Source: JAZDMK01 sp043800975 (GTDB lineage: Bacteria > Bacteroidota > Bacteroidia > Bacteroidales > JAHJDW01). From it: a DNA stretch of 17,074 nt. The stretch spans positions 1-17,074 of the forward strand of contig JAZDMK010000170.1 in NCBI GenBank assembly GCA_043800975.1, written 5' to 3'. Below are positions 8,197 through 16,149 of the stretch, in pieces (position 1 is the stretch's first letter; each line of letters begins with the position of its first letter). The position numbers and the translations under genes are program-made. Under the pieces are notes generated by a model that saw nothing but the letters and a program-made list of their open reading frames with translations, made no database searches and was not told where the DNA came from.

Positions 8197-8729
8197 AATG
8201 TACTCTTCTTATCGCACTCCTGATTACGTCCTTCATCTCCTTTGGACAAATGAAGAAAAGCGTGAACTATGAAAAAAATGCAGTTTATTATTTTGAAGAT
8301 AATATTCTTTACAAGGACCTTTTGCTCCGGAGAATGGAAGTGCTTATGCCCCTCAGACTGATTGGGATTATGCCGGGATATCTGATTCGTAAATATTGCA
8401 TACAAAAAAAGGCGGGTTTGATATATGACAGTATTCTTCCCACCGACAGACGGGGTCCTTTTAGCGCAATGATGATTAAGGCATTGCTGGGCGTAGACTC
8501 CGTCATCCTTTCCAAATCGTGGCAGGCGGGCATTAAGCCTGATAAAAGCTGGACCAAGAAGAATTCTGTCATTTACAATTTCTTTTACTGCCGCAGAGAA
8601 TTCATGGGTAGTGTTTATGTTGCGATTGTAAGTAGATTCATTCCGCACGAATATGCTTTTGTGTTTGTCTTCGAACTTAATTACAACGGTCAGGTGAAGG
8701 ACTGGTGCCGTCTTACGGAATACCCTTAA
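8193..8729 (+). CDS. Secreted protein of unknown function, paralog 2
   Basis: A 178-residue protein, MKCTLL..., with a signal peptide ending FGQ near residue 19. Shared features with the preceding gene are VNYEKNAVYYFEDNILYKD (24-42), LIGIMPGYL and YCRREFMGSVYVAI (132-145), then a hydrophobic FVFVFELNYNGQVKDW. The ATG at 8193 is preferred over the in-frame ATG at 8187: it overlaps the previous stop in the coupled form ATGA and gives a cleaner signal peptide. Function is unknown. The conserved Y-C-R-R-E-F block is the best candidate for a functional site. A long minus-strand frame overlaps both paralogs but lacks comparable support. Confidence 0.75.
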   Translation: MKCTLLIALLITSFISFGQMKKSVNYEKNAVYYFEDNILYKDLLLRRMEVLMPLRLIGIMPGYLIRKYCIQKKAGLIYDSILPTDRRGPFSAMMIKALLGVDSVILSKSWQAGIKPDKSWTKKNSVIYNFFYCRREFMGSVYVAIVSRFIPHEYAFVFVFELNYNGQVKDWCRLTEYP

Positions 8730-8775
8730 ATGCGTCCTACAATTGGACAAACCAAATGAATGAGGATTATTGAAA

Positions 8776-8990
8776 ATGTTTAAGTATCCCATCAATCTAC
8801 TGTTCATCCACCATATGTGGTGCTTACTAACTCCAATAAATTATGGCGGGAATGGCTTATTATTAAGCAAAATAAATCAATAAAACATAAATATAAAAGC
8901 ATTTTAATTGATGGTTCCTGCTGTGAAAAAGACTATTTTAATATGAGTGAAGATCCTTCGAACCGAAGAAAAAATAAGAAAAACGAGTAA
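8776..8990 (+). pseudogene. Possible frameshifted small gene
   Basis: The 300-bp gap between the convergent genes at 8729 and 9030 is otherwise empty. It holds an ATG frame from 8776 (MFKYPINLLFIHH...) and, one frame over, an open stretch from 8784 to the TAA at 8988-8990 whose last part reads like protein (PYVVLTNSNKLWREW, then LIDGSCCEKDYFNMSEDPSN and a lysine-rich tail). Joining the two near 8806-8815 by a single-base shift gives a protein of about 70 residues. GTG at 8817 could start the second part alone. I recognise no family. This may be a remnant, a real short gene, or chance. Confidence 0.25.
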
Positions 8991-9029
8991 TTTATCATAC
9001 AACACAAAACAGAATGACGCAACTGCATT

Positions 9030-12000
9030 TTACCATACCTTCCAGTCATTCCCCAGCAATTCCTTACGACTGGTAGGCTTTTGCGCGCCACTGGTCATTC
9101 GTGATACTTCATCACTCACATATTCCTTCAATTCGGAAACGGTTACAACTTTATCATTGTTTTTATCAGCAGCCCAATTTTTCAAGCCATTTAAAATGCA
9201 ATATGTAAAAATGCCGTTGTTCCATTCAGCCGATTCAAGTGCGTAGCCAGTACCCGCAGCTGCAGATATGACAACTGCTCCCGAGCTTCTCGACAAATCA
9301 TAAAAAAGCTCCCGCATCAGTTCAAAACTATTTTGAAGTCCCAGGTTTGTATTGTCCACATTTTTAACTTTCACCCCTTTGTATCCATATGTTTTTAGTT
9401 CACCTTTCTGTCCGTCAGCCAGCGTTAAACTTTTATCTTTCACTTCAATATTTTCTTTGTCTACTTCCCCGCTGTGGCATGCATCCATCAGCAATAATTT
9501 ATTTCGCGCAGGAATACCATCCAGCAAAGCTTCCAGATCATCATACAAAACGCCTTTTTCAGCCGGGTTTGTAAAGTTCATATCAAAGGTCGCAAAATAA
9601 AAATCGAAATTTTTATCCAGCAATCCATGCCCGGAAACGTAGAGTATCACTTCATCATCCACATTTGTCTGCATGAGTTTTTGTTTCAGCGCAAGAATAT
9701 TTTCACGCGTGGCATTCACATCAAACAAAGTATCAATACTCGCTCCTGCCCTTGCAGCCATCATTTTCGCCATGTCTCGGCCATCCTTCACGGCGTATTT
9801 CAAATTGTACTCTTTGTTTTTATATTCAGCAACACTGATCGCTATCAGATATGTTTTTCGTTTAATTTCCTGTTTAGGTTCATACCTTATGGTGTATGTT
9901 TCCTTCATACTCTCCACCCCTTTTTCATTCATGCTCGACATCTGAATAGTGTTCATACCCTGCGAAAGTGTCATTTTAATTTCTTTCTCAATCGAAGATA
10001 TTTTCAAAGAACGAAGATCGATCCCGCTTGTTCCATACAAAGGAACTTCATTCACCCAGACATTGATTCGATCCAGATTATATTTACTATCTGTCACTTT
10101 TACTTTGATTGACAACAGCTGTTCTGTAGTGTTTGCAAGTAGTTTATCTGCATCCTGCAAAACCGTTTCCGGCATATGAAATTCCGGAGAAAACATTCCT
10201 TCTTCGAAATTCATTTTCTTGAGTCTTTTATAATAAGCCTTACGATATGAATTGATAAGCATTGTATCCGCAAGTCCGATTTTTTCAAGCACAATATCCG
10301 GTCGGTTGTATTGCAGATCAAATTGCTCGAAAGGATAAACCTTCGTGTTATCAATGATCCAGTATAAAAGCGATACTGCTTTTTTTGTTCCATAATAATA
10401 CTTGCCGCTTGTCAATGACAGAAAATCCGTTTCGTTAAAAACAAATTCCTGTACCATCCTCTTACCCGTTTTTGCATCCCACAAAATCAGTGAACCATCT
10501 CGAGAGACAGTAACAACCTGTTTCCCGCCAGGGCTGTATTGTGCAGAAATCAAAGAACCTGTGTGTCCGGTTAAATTATTAATCATTTTTCCGTTTCCAG
10601 CATCCCAAATTTTTGCAGTATTGTCATCCGATGCAGTGACAATATTTTTTCCATCCGGACTGTATTGCGCAGTTTCCACTTCACGTTCATGACCTTCCAA
10701 ACTAAACAGTATTTTTCCGCTACCGGCATCCCATATTTTCGCTGTATGATCATCCGATGCGGTAACAATAAATTTTCCACCGGCCGGATCATCCATGCAT
10801 GCAGGGCTGAATACAGCATCATTCACAGCCGCTTTGTGTCCACTTAAATTTAACAGTTTACCGCTCACCGGCTCCCACCCTTTTGCCACTTCATTTCCGG
10901 AAGCACAAACAATTCTCTTCCCGTCGGGACGAAAACGCGCTGTAATTTTTTTTGCATAGCGATAACGAAAACTGTACAGAAACTTCCCGTTGCCGGCATC
11001 CCACAAACTCGTCATACCATCCATCCCCGAGGTTGTAACAATGAATTTTCCATCGGGACTGTATTGCGCATATGCATATTCCACGGTCGGTCCGTCAAGA
11101 ATAGACATCCATTTCCCGCTGCTGCTTTCCCACACCTTGGCTCTTCCGTCGCCTGCATTTGAAATAATGAATTTACCATCCGGGCTGTATTCAGCAAAAG
11201 AATTTGTACCCTCAATCAATTTCATATAATCATCTTTAACATCCAGATTAAATAGTAATTTCCCGCTGCTGCATTCCCATATTTTTGCAGAGCTGTCGGG
11301 TGAAGAGGTTACAATATACTTCCCGTCGGGGCTGAATTGTGCGCTAACAATATGGGCAGAATAGCTCTTTAAACTGCGAAGCAATTTGCCTTCACTAACG
11401 TTCCATATTTTTGCAGTAGCGGAAGAAGTTGCCATGTATTTCCCGTCTGCACTGAAGCGCGCGTCACTGATGGGATCAATCTGACTTTCCAGTTTTATTA
11501 ATAATTTTCCACTTTGGGTTTCCCTTATTTCAGCTGTTTTTTTTGCAGTAAACACCATCGATTTTCCATCCGGACTGAACTGTCCTTTACTGAACATGTT
11601 CAGGTTATCTTTTGAACTGCCGACCATTATTCCGCTTTTGCTATCCCATATTTTTGCAGTTCCGTCTTCTGAAAAAGTGAGTATATATTTCCCGTCTGCG
11701 CTGAAAGTCGCTGTGATCATAGGAAACCTGAAGACATGATCGTCAATGCTGTTCAGTAATTTTCCACTGCTGCTCTCCCATATTTTCATAGTTCCATCAT
11801 CAGTTATGCTTACAATATTTTTTCCATCAGTACTGAATTCTGCATACTTCCCGTCGAAAGAACGAATCAGATTCCAGCTGCCACACTCCCTGAGTTGTGC
11901 GCTATCACGCCTACATGCAGTAAGCACATACTTTCCGTTCGGACTGAATTGTACGGAATTATACCAGCCAGTATGTCCCTGAATGTTTTTGATCAGCTTG

Positions 12001-12596
12001 CCACTGCTGCATTCCCAAACCTTCGCACTGCTGTCTTTGGATGCAGTGATAAAATATTTTCCGTCTGGGCTGAACCTGAAAGAAAGGATAAAACTCTTGG
12101 TCCCATCAAAAGTATGCAATAATTTTCCGCTTTGTGTATCCCAGATTTTTGCTGTGCTGTCTTTTGAAGTTGTAACAATATTTTTTCCGTCGGGGCTGAA
12201 CTTTGCAGAATATACATAGCCTCTGTGGCCGGAAAGAGTTTTAAGTATTTTACCGCTGCTGCTTTCCCAAATTTTTGCTGTACTGTCATCCGATGCAGTA
12301 ACTATGTATTTCCCGCCAGTAGGATCTGAACTGCACACAGGACTGAATTGTGCAGAATTAATTCCCCACAAATGTCCCTCGAAGTTTTGAATTAATCTTC
12401 CGCTCTTGCTTTCCCACATTTTTGCAGTCTTATCTGCCGAAGCCGTTACAATATATTTTCCATCCGGGCTGTATTCCGCATCCCACACCAAACTTGTATG
12501 CCCGAGTGGCAAACCCAGACGAATGTTTTGTGAAGAAACCTGAAATGATAAAAAAACACAAACAACAATGAGGAGGATCGAATATCTATTTTTCAT
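9030..12596 (-). CDS. Exported WD40-repeat caspase-like (C14) protease
   Basis: A 1188-residue protein. A signal peptide (about 1-23, MKNRYSILLIVVCVFLSF, then SSQ) is followed by 16 WD40-like repeats (about 33-710), mostly of the form FSPDGKYIVTASDDSTAKIW followed by SGK. This is enough for two propellers. Units near 236 and 358 have lost the tryptophan, and units 2 and 14 carry a short insertion with Cys and DPxGGK. A linker (about 715-910) precedes the caspase domain (about 911-1188): KTYLIAISVAEY, catalytic His990 in VSGHG, catalytic Cys1040 in LLMDACHSG, and SAAAGTGYALES at 1111-1122. Both catalytic residues are intact. Caspase-like proteases of this group cut after basic or acidic residues; the substrate here is unknown. 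The signal peptide points to a periplasmic or outer role, unlike cytoplasmic WD40-caspase defence proteins. The start at 12596 is set by the signal peptide. Confidence 0.92.
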   Translation of the reverse strand: MKNRYSILLIVVCVFLSFQVSSQNIRLGLPLGHTSLVWDAEYSPDGKYIVTASADKTAKMWESKSGRLIQNFEGHLWGINSAQFSPVCSSDPTGGKYIVTASDDSTAKIWESSSGKILKTLSGHRGYVYSAKFSPDGKNIVTTSKDSTAKIWDTQSGKLLHTFDGTKSFILSFRFSPDGKYFITASKDSSAKVWECSSGKLIKNIQGHTGWYNSVQFSPNGKYVLTACRRDSAQLRECGSWNLIRSFDGKYAEFSTDGKNIVSITDDGTMKIWESSSGKLLNSIDDHVFRFPMITATFSADGKYILTFSEDGTAKIWDSKSGIMVGSSKDNLNMFSKGQFSPDGKSMVFTAKKTAEIRETQSGKLLIKLESQIDPISDARFSADGKYMATSSATAKIWNVSEGKLLRSLKSYSAHIVSAQFSPDGKYIVTSSPDSSAKIWECSSGKLLFNLDVKDDYMKLIEGTNSFAEYSPDGKFIISNAGDGRAKVWESSSGKWMSILDGPTVEYAYAQYSPDGKFIVTTSGMDGMTSLWDAGNGKFLYSFRYRYAKKITARFRPDGKRIVCASGNEVAKGWEPVSGKLLNLSGHKAAVNDAVFSPACMDDPAGGKFIVTASDDHTAKIWDAGSGKILFSLEGHEREVETAQYSPDGKNIVTASDDNTAKIWDAGNGKMINNLTGHTGSLISAQYSPGGKQVVTVSRDGSLILWDAKTGKRMVQEFVFNETDFLSLTSGKYYYGTKKAVSLLYWIIDNTKVYPFEQFDLQYNRPDIVLEKIGLADTMLINSYRKAYYKRLKKMNFEEGMFSPEFHMPETVLQDADKLLANTTEQLLSIKVKVTDSKYNLDRINVWVNEVPLYGTSGIDLRSLKISSIEKEIKMTLSQGMNTIQMSSMNEKGVESMKETYTIRYEPKQEIKRKTYLIAISVAEYKNKEYNLKYAVKDGRDMAKMMAARAGASIDTLFDVNATRENILALKQKLMQTNVDDEVILYVSGHGLLDKNFDFYFATFDMNFTNPAEKGVLYDDLEALLDGIPARNKLLLMDACHSGEVDKENIEVKDKSLTLADGQKGELKTYGYKGVKVKNVDNTNLGLQNSFELMRELFYDLSRSSGAVVISAAAGTGYALESAEWNNGIFTYCILNGLKNWAADKNNDKVVTVSELKEYVSDEVSRMTSGAQKPTSRKELLGNDWKVW

Positions 12597-12623
12597 GCGC
12601 TACACTTTTTGTCAGATTAAATT

Positions 12624-12631
12624 CAAAGTTA
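12624..12631 (-). promoter_or_regulatory. -7 promoter box for WD40-caspase gene
   Basis: On the minus strand this reads TAACTTTG, a full match to the Bacteroidota -7 consensus TAnnTTTG. It lies 27 bases upstream of the start codon, giving a short leader. I did not find a good -33 TTG at the usual distance, so the call rests on the -7 box and its position in a 117-bp divergent gap. Confidence 0.45.
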
Positions 12632-12692
12632 GCTTTTTTTTGATCTGCACAGAATACACAGAATGAAACTCACGACGATGGGTTTATTTTCT

Positions 12693-12700
12693 TAATTTCG
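12693..12700 (+). promoter_or_regulatory. Possible -7 box for LRR gene
   Basis: TAATTTCG differs from TAnnTTTG at one position and sits 13 bases before the ATG at 12714. No convincing -33 element is seen. The implied leader would be only a few bases long. Confidence 0.25.
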
Positions 12701-12713
12701 CAAAAAATATTGT

Positions 12714-13730
12714 ATGAAAAAGTATTCATTGTTGGCGATTGTATTTTTATTAGTCACACTCACATGCCGCGCACAAATTGTAAATATTCCTGACATCAAC
12801 TTTAAAAATGCGTTGATAAAAAAAGGCATTGATAAAAACAAAGATGGAAAAATTCAGCTGACCGAAGCCGCACTTGTAAAGCAACTGGACGTGAGTTCAA
12901 AATCCATTGCAGACCTCACCGGCATTGAATCATTTACTGCATTAACAAAATTAAACTGCAATACCAATCAGATGACAACACTTGATGTGAGTAAGAATAC
13001 AGCTTTAACACTTCTGGATTGTTCCATCAACCAGCTGACCACCATCGACGTTCGGAAGAATACTTCCCTGACATATTTTTTTTGCACACAGAATCAGTTA
13101 GATTCATTGGATGTAAGCAACAATACAGGATTATTAGCGTTGCGGTGTCTGGATAACAAAATCACAGCACTTGATGTGAGCAAAAATATTTATTTATATA
13201 GCCTTGATTGTGAAAGCAACCGCATAACTTCTCTGGTTATTAGCAATAATAAGGAATTGACAGAATTAAACTGCCGCAGAAACAAACTTAAAGAATTGGA
13301 TGTAAGTAAAAATATTGCATTAAAGAAATTAAATTGTCATTACAACCGGCTTACAACCATTGACCTTAGTAATAATACAGCACTTACCGTTTTGGATTGC
13401 TCAGGCAATAAACTGGCAACCCTTGACCTGACGAAGAATACGGCATTGGAAGATGTAAACTGCTGTAGCAACCATATGACAGCTATAGATATTTCAAAGA
13501 ATATTGCGCTTAAAGATTTATTCTGTCCAGATAATTTATATGCAATGCTTGACATCAGTAAAAACATTGCATTGGTAAATTTCAAATGCAGTGACAATCC
13601 AAACCTTAAAAAAATATGCATCAATGCAACGCAGGCAAAATTGACGCAACCCGCTGCTGACAATTGGAAAACGGATGCCGACAATTGGGCAAAAGACCCC
13701 ACAGCTGAATGGAGTGTGGATTGTAAATAA
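12714..13730 (+). CDS. Secreted leucine-rich-repeat protein
   Basis: A 338-residue exported protein. A signal peptide (about 1-20, ending CRAQ) is followed by VNIPDINFKNALIKKG and a canonical EF-hand-like calcium loop at 40-51 (D40, N42, D44, G45, I47, E51). From about 55 to 300 there are some eleven leucine-rich repeats with a period of 21 residues, of the type LDVSKNTALTxLxCxxNQLTT. They carry a regular cysteine on the inner strand, in the manner of internalin-like repeats of Bacteroidota. The C-terminal 35 residues (NATQAKLTQPAADNWKTD...) form a cap. Many relatives end in a type IX sorting domain, but this one does not, so it may stay in the periplasm. It is transcribed away from the WD40-caspase gene and could share control with it. 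The likely role is protein binding. Confidence 0.85.
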   Translation: MKKYSLLAIVFLLVTLTCRAQIVNIPDINFKNALIKKGIDKNKDGKIQLTEAALVKQLDVSSKSIADLTGIESFTALTKLNCNTNQMTTLDVSKNTALTLLDCSINQLTTIDVRKNTSLTYFFCTQNQLDSLDVSNNTGLLALRCLDNKITALDVSKNIYLYSLDCESNRITSLVISNNKELTELNCRRNKLKELDVSKNIALKKLNCHYNRLTTIDLSNNTALTVLDCSGNKLATLDLTKNTALEDVNCCSNHMTAIDISKNIALKDLFCPDNLYAMLDISKNIALVNFKCSDNPNLKKICINATQAKLTQPAADNWKTDADNWAKDPTAEWSVDCK

Positions 13731-13788
13731 TATTTTTCATTTGGTTTTATTATCTTACAATCTTTAATGCACATCCTTTTCTGAAACA

Positions 13789-13818
13789 ACGGAAAGCCTT
13801 GGTAAATGCTATGCGGAT
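13789..13818. repeat. 30-bp direct repeat, copy A
   Basis: Starts ACGGAAAGCCTTGGTAA and ends TGCGGAT. It matches copy B at 14185-14214 at 28 of 30 positions, in the same orientation, 396 bp apart. It starts 58 bases after the stop of the LRR gene. Confidence 0.75.
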
Positions 13819-13895
13819 TTAGCCACGTGTGTGTCGCTTCGCTTATTATGATGCAATATTACTTGCGCACTGGCCTTATTACTTATCGTGTATCA

Positions 13896-14151
13896 GCAGT
13901 CTGCGACTGCAAAGACATTCCACCTTTTCTTTTCATTGCCAAAAGAAAAGGTGGAGCCCAAAGAAAGTCTAGCGCTGTCAAACGCATTCGAGAAAACTAC
14001 GAGGTGTTTATCCCCGAAAAAAAACTCGGGGCTTTGCCCCTCAGACACTTTTTTCTTAGCACCAGCCTGCGCTACAAACACCTCTTGTTTTCTAAGTACT
14101 CGCTCCCACGACCGCAACACGAGCTTGCTCGTGAGCTCGCAGCACAGCTGC
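13896..14151. repeat. Hairpin-rich non-coding element
   Basis: Five perfect inverted repeats in 256 bases. GCAGTC/GACTGC at 13896-13910; CCACCTTTTCTTTT with its exact 14-bp complement at 13920-13954 (7-base loop); CCCCGA/TCGGGG at 14012-14031, overlapping the alternative GGGGC/GCCCC at 14028-14040; ACGAGC/GCTCGT at 14119-14132; GCAGC/GCTGC at 14139-14151. Several frames are open across it on both strands, but none has a recognisable domain or a credible start. Similar sequence is, as I recall, repeated between genes in other Bacteroidota, where it yields spurious hypothetical proteins. Confidence 0.6.
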
Positions 14152-14184
14152 TCGGTTCATACGTTTGAATGTGCGTCTTTTATA

Positions 14185-14214
14185 ACGGAAAGCCTTGGTA
14201 ATTGCTGTGCGGAT
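14185..14214. repeat. 30-bp direct repeat, copy B
   Basis: Second copy of the repeat at 13789-13818, differing at two positions. It ends five bases before the first unit of the 21-bp minisatellite, so the two repeats frame the hairpin-rich stretch and copy B joins it to the array. Confidence 0.75.
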
Positions 14215-14218
14215 CGCG

Positions 14219-14714
14219 CTCAATGGACTGCGAACCCGTCTCTTTGACCTGCGACCCCATCTCAATGACCTGCGAGTCCGTCTCAATGATGTGCGACCCC
14301 GTCTCGATGACCTGCGACCCCATCTCAATGACTTGCGACCCCGTCTCAATGACCTGCGAACCCGTCTCAATGACCTGCGAACCCATCTCAATGACCTGCG
14401 AACCGATCTCGATGACCTGCGACCCGATCTCAATGACCTGCGAGTCCGTCTCAATGACCTAGAACTCGATCTCGATGGACCAGAACTCCGTCTCAATGAC
14501 CTAGGAGTCCGTCTCGATGACCTAGAACTCGATCTCAATGGACTAGAACCCCGGCTCAATGACTCAGGAGTCCGTCTCAATGACTTAGGAGTCCGTCTCA
14601 ATGACTTAGGAGTCCGTCTCAATGGACTAGAACTCCGTCTCGATGACTCAGGAGTCCGTCTCAATGCCTAGGACTCGATCTCGATGGACTAGAACTCCAT
14701 ATCAATGACCCGCG
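14219..14714. repeat. 21-bp minisatellite, about 23 units
   Basis: Exact 21-bp period from 14219, with units beginning CTCAATGACCTGCGA or close variants; 23 units to 14700, then a partial unit. Units 1-11 have TGCGA in the middle, units 12-23 mostly TAGAA or TAGGA, so there are two sub-families. Only unit 22 (14660-14679) is out of step, lacking one base. Because 21 is a multiple of 3 the array is open in several frames on both strands. The plus frame gives a leucine heptad (LNDLRPR)n, and a minus frame gives (GSQVIET)n. No start with a normal leader or flanking domain supports either, and the one-base loss ends the plus frame. Confidence 0.85.
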
Positions 14715-14735
14715 TTCGCGCGTGTTTAGCCAGCA
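14713..14735. repeat. Dispersed repeat block 1, first copy
   Basis: Begins CGTTCGCGCG and ends TAGCCAGCA. It matches 16689-16711 at 21 of 23 positions in the same orientation. It abuts the end of the 21-bp minisatellite. Confidence 0.6.
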
Positions 14736-14770
14736 GAGCGTATCGCGTGCAAAGGGTTTCAAAAATTGTT

Positions 14771-14778
14771 TAAATTTG
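14771..14778 (+). promoter_or_regulatory. -7 promoter box of envelope operon
   Basis: TAAATTTG matches the Bacteroidota TAnnTTTG consensus and lies 17 bases before the ATG at 14796. The same box with the same spacing recurs at 16805-16812 in a duplicated 38-bp block (14770-14807 against 16804-16841, 33 of 38 identical). No clear -33 TTG is visible. Confidence 0.45.
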
Positions 14779-14795
14779 AAGCATTCATTTCGAAA

Positions 14796-15272
14796 ATGAA
14801 AACAACACACCTAATATTAATCGTTTTTGCATTTGTCATCTCTCTGTTTTTTTTATCCTGTAAAAAACAATATGATGAAGGACCCAGATTTTCGCTTCTT
14901 TCAGCCGAGAACCGAATAAACGGGAGATGGATGGTGAAGAAATATTATGTGGATGGAACCGATCAAACCCAGCTTTATAATGATAGTTGCGGATGCAATT
15001 GGTTAATACAAATTGTATTTGATGATACTGATCATTGGAGAATGGAAAATTGTTCAATCGAAAAATATAATATGTTTGGTTTTGGATTCTTGTTTGCAAA
15101 TAAAAGCAACACTATTGAAATCATTGAAAATGGTCTGTCAATGCAAGGTGCGATTCCTCCTTTCAGTTTACAATCTTTTGTTATAACAATAAAAAGGTTA
15201 ACAAATAAGGAATTTATCCTTGAAACTACTTTGAACAATTTTATTTATCGTTTTGAAGCAGTAAGCATTTAA
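14796..15272 (+). CDS. Lipoprotein of unknown function
   Basis: A 158-residue lipoprotein. The start is ATG 14796, not the in-frame TTG at 14766, because it gives a compact lipoprotein signal (MKTTHLILIVFAFVISLFF, then LSC) with lipid-anchor Cys22 followed by KKQYDEG. The mature part has NGRWMVKKYYVDGTDQTQLYNDSC and later hydrophobic strands ending RFEAVSI. This resembles small Bacteroidota lipoproteins of lipocalin-like beta structure, but I cannot assign a family. It is first in an operon of three envelope genes; the next ATG is 28 bases downstream. The promoter box at 14771 lies close upstream. Location is expected at the outer membrane. Confidence 0.75.
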   Translation: MKTTHLILIVFAFVISLFFLSCKKQYDEGPRFSLLSAENRINGRWMVKKYYVDGTDQTQLYNDSCGCNWLIQIVFDDTDHWRMENCSIEKYNMFGFGFLFANKSNTIEIIENGLSMQGAIPPFSLQSFVITIKRLTNKEFILETTLNNFIYRFEAVSI

Positions 15273-15300
15273 AAAAACAAGCCTTGGATACAGAATAAAA

Positions 15301-16149
15301 ATGAAAAAAAGCGCACTGCAAATATTGATCTCAATTTGTATCTTACTTTTCTCTTTAGAAAGTTGCAAAAAAGCAGAACAAAAAAGCGATGGCGAAGACT
15401 GGTCATTTGTTGTGTGCAGTGATCCCCAGCAAGGCTTAGGAATCTACAGTGTACTGGCAAAAGAAATGGCTGAAATTAATCCTGCGCCTAAAGCGTCGTT
15501 TTGTTGTGGTGATATTATGTTGAGAGCAGGCAACGAAGGCGAGTGGATCAACTTCTGGAAATATTCAGAACCTATTACCGAACTCATGCCACTGCATATT
15601 GCTCGTGGTAACCATGATGGTTTCGGCCCTGCAGCAGAAGAAATGATGCATACATGGGGACGCATTCCGGGTGATCACTTGTATTATTCAACACGTGTTT
15701 CCAACGCTTCATGCATCGTGCTCGACTGCGATGTCACAGGTGAAGAAAATTCGATAACAGGAGAACAACTGATATGGCTGCATCAGCAACTGGATGCTGC
15801 TACCAATGATGTGGAGACACCGTACATTTTCATTTTTTTGCACAAAGCCTTATTCTCTCAGGGATTACATGCAGGGAATACGATTCAGAATAATGAATCA
15901 CTTCATCAATTATTCATAAGTCATCCAAAAGTAAAGGCTGTATTTGCCGGGCATGATCATTTATTCAACAAGTTCTACAAGGATGGATTGTGTTATATAA
16001 CAACCGGTGGTGCCGGAGCTGCTATCGACAAAGGGTTTGGAGGCGAATACAACCATTTCGTTAAAGTTTCATTTTTTAGCAATCCCTCACGCATCAACAT
16101 TAAAACCATAGGACTATTCAATGAAGAAATTGAAGATTTTGATCTGTAG
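15301..16149 (+). CDS. Metallophosphoesterase lipoprotein
   Basis: A 282-residue calcineurin-like phosphoesterase with a lipoprotein signal (lipobox SLESC, Cys22). Metal-site motifs in order: SDPQQG at 40-45 (D41), CCGDIM at 69-73 region (D71), ARGNHDG at 101-107 (N104, H105, D106), FLHKALF (H181) and AGHDH at 216-220 (H218, H220). The first motif has D-P-Q instead of the common D-x-H, as in the CPPED1-like branch, where glutamine takes the histidine position. All other metal ligands are present, so it is probably active on a phosphoester, perhaps a nucleotide, phospholipid or phosphoprotein. It is anchored in the envelope. Its last 29 bases overlap the next gene. Confidence 0.88.
   Translation: MKKSALQILISICILLFSLESCKKAEQKSDGEDWSFVVCSDPQQGLGIYSVLAKEMAEINPAPKASFCCGDIMLRAGNEGEWINFWKYSEPITELMPLHIARGNHDGFGPAAEEMMHTWGRIPGDHLYYSTRVSNASCIVLDCDVTGEENSITGEQLIWLHQQLDAATNDVETPYIFIFLHKALFSQGLHAGNTIQNNESLHQLFISHPKVKAVFAGHDHLFNKFYKDGLCYITTGGAGAAIDKGFGGEYNHFVKVSFFSNPSRINIKTIGLFNEEIEDFDL

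Noticed and set aside
8130..8807. 225-codon minus-strand frame opposite the two paralogs
   Set aside because: It is antisense to two genes that both have signal peptides and shared conserved blocks; it has no motif of its own.
9627..10112. 161-codon plus-strand frame opposite the caspase domain gene
   Set aside because: It is the shadow of a well-supported protease and linker sequence on the other strand.
13806..14247. Open frames on both strands over the hairpin-rich stretch (120, 119 and 75 codons)
   Set aside because: They overlap each other in different frames, are full of inverted repeats and carry no recognisable motif; they look like typical spurious calls on intergenic repeats.
14092..14664. 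Long arginine- and serine-rich minus-strand frame across the minisatellite and hairpin region
   Set aside because: It is a by-product of a 21-bp period that keeps frames open. It crosses unrelated repeat types, has extreme composition and shows no domain.
14195..14671. Plus-strand heptad-repeat (LNDLRPR) frame as a coiled-coil protein
   Set aside because: No credible start or leader, begins inside direct repeat B, many prolines in the heptads, and ends where the array loses one base.
14219..14714. CRISPR array
   Set aside because: The units are directly adjacent with no spacers, and no cas genes are present.
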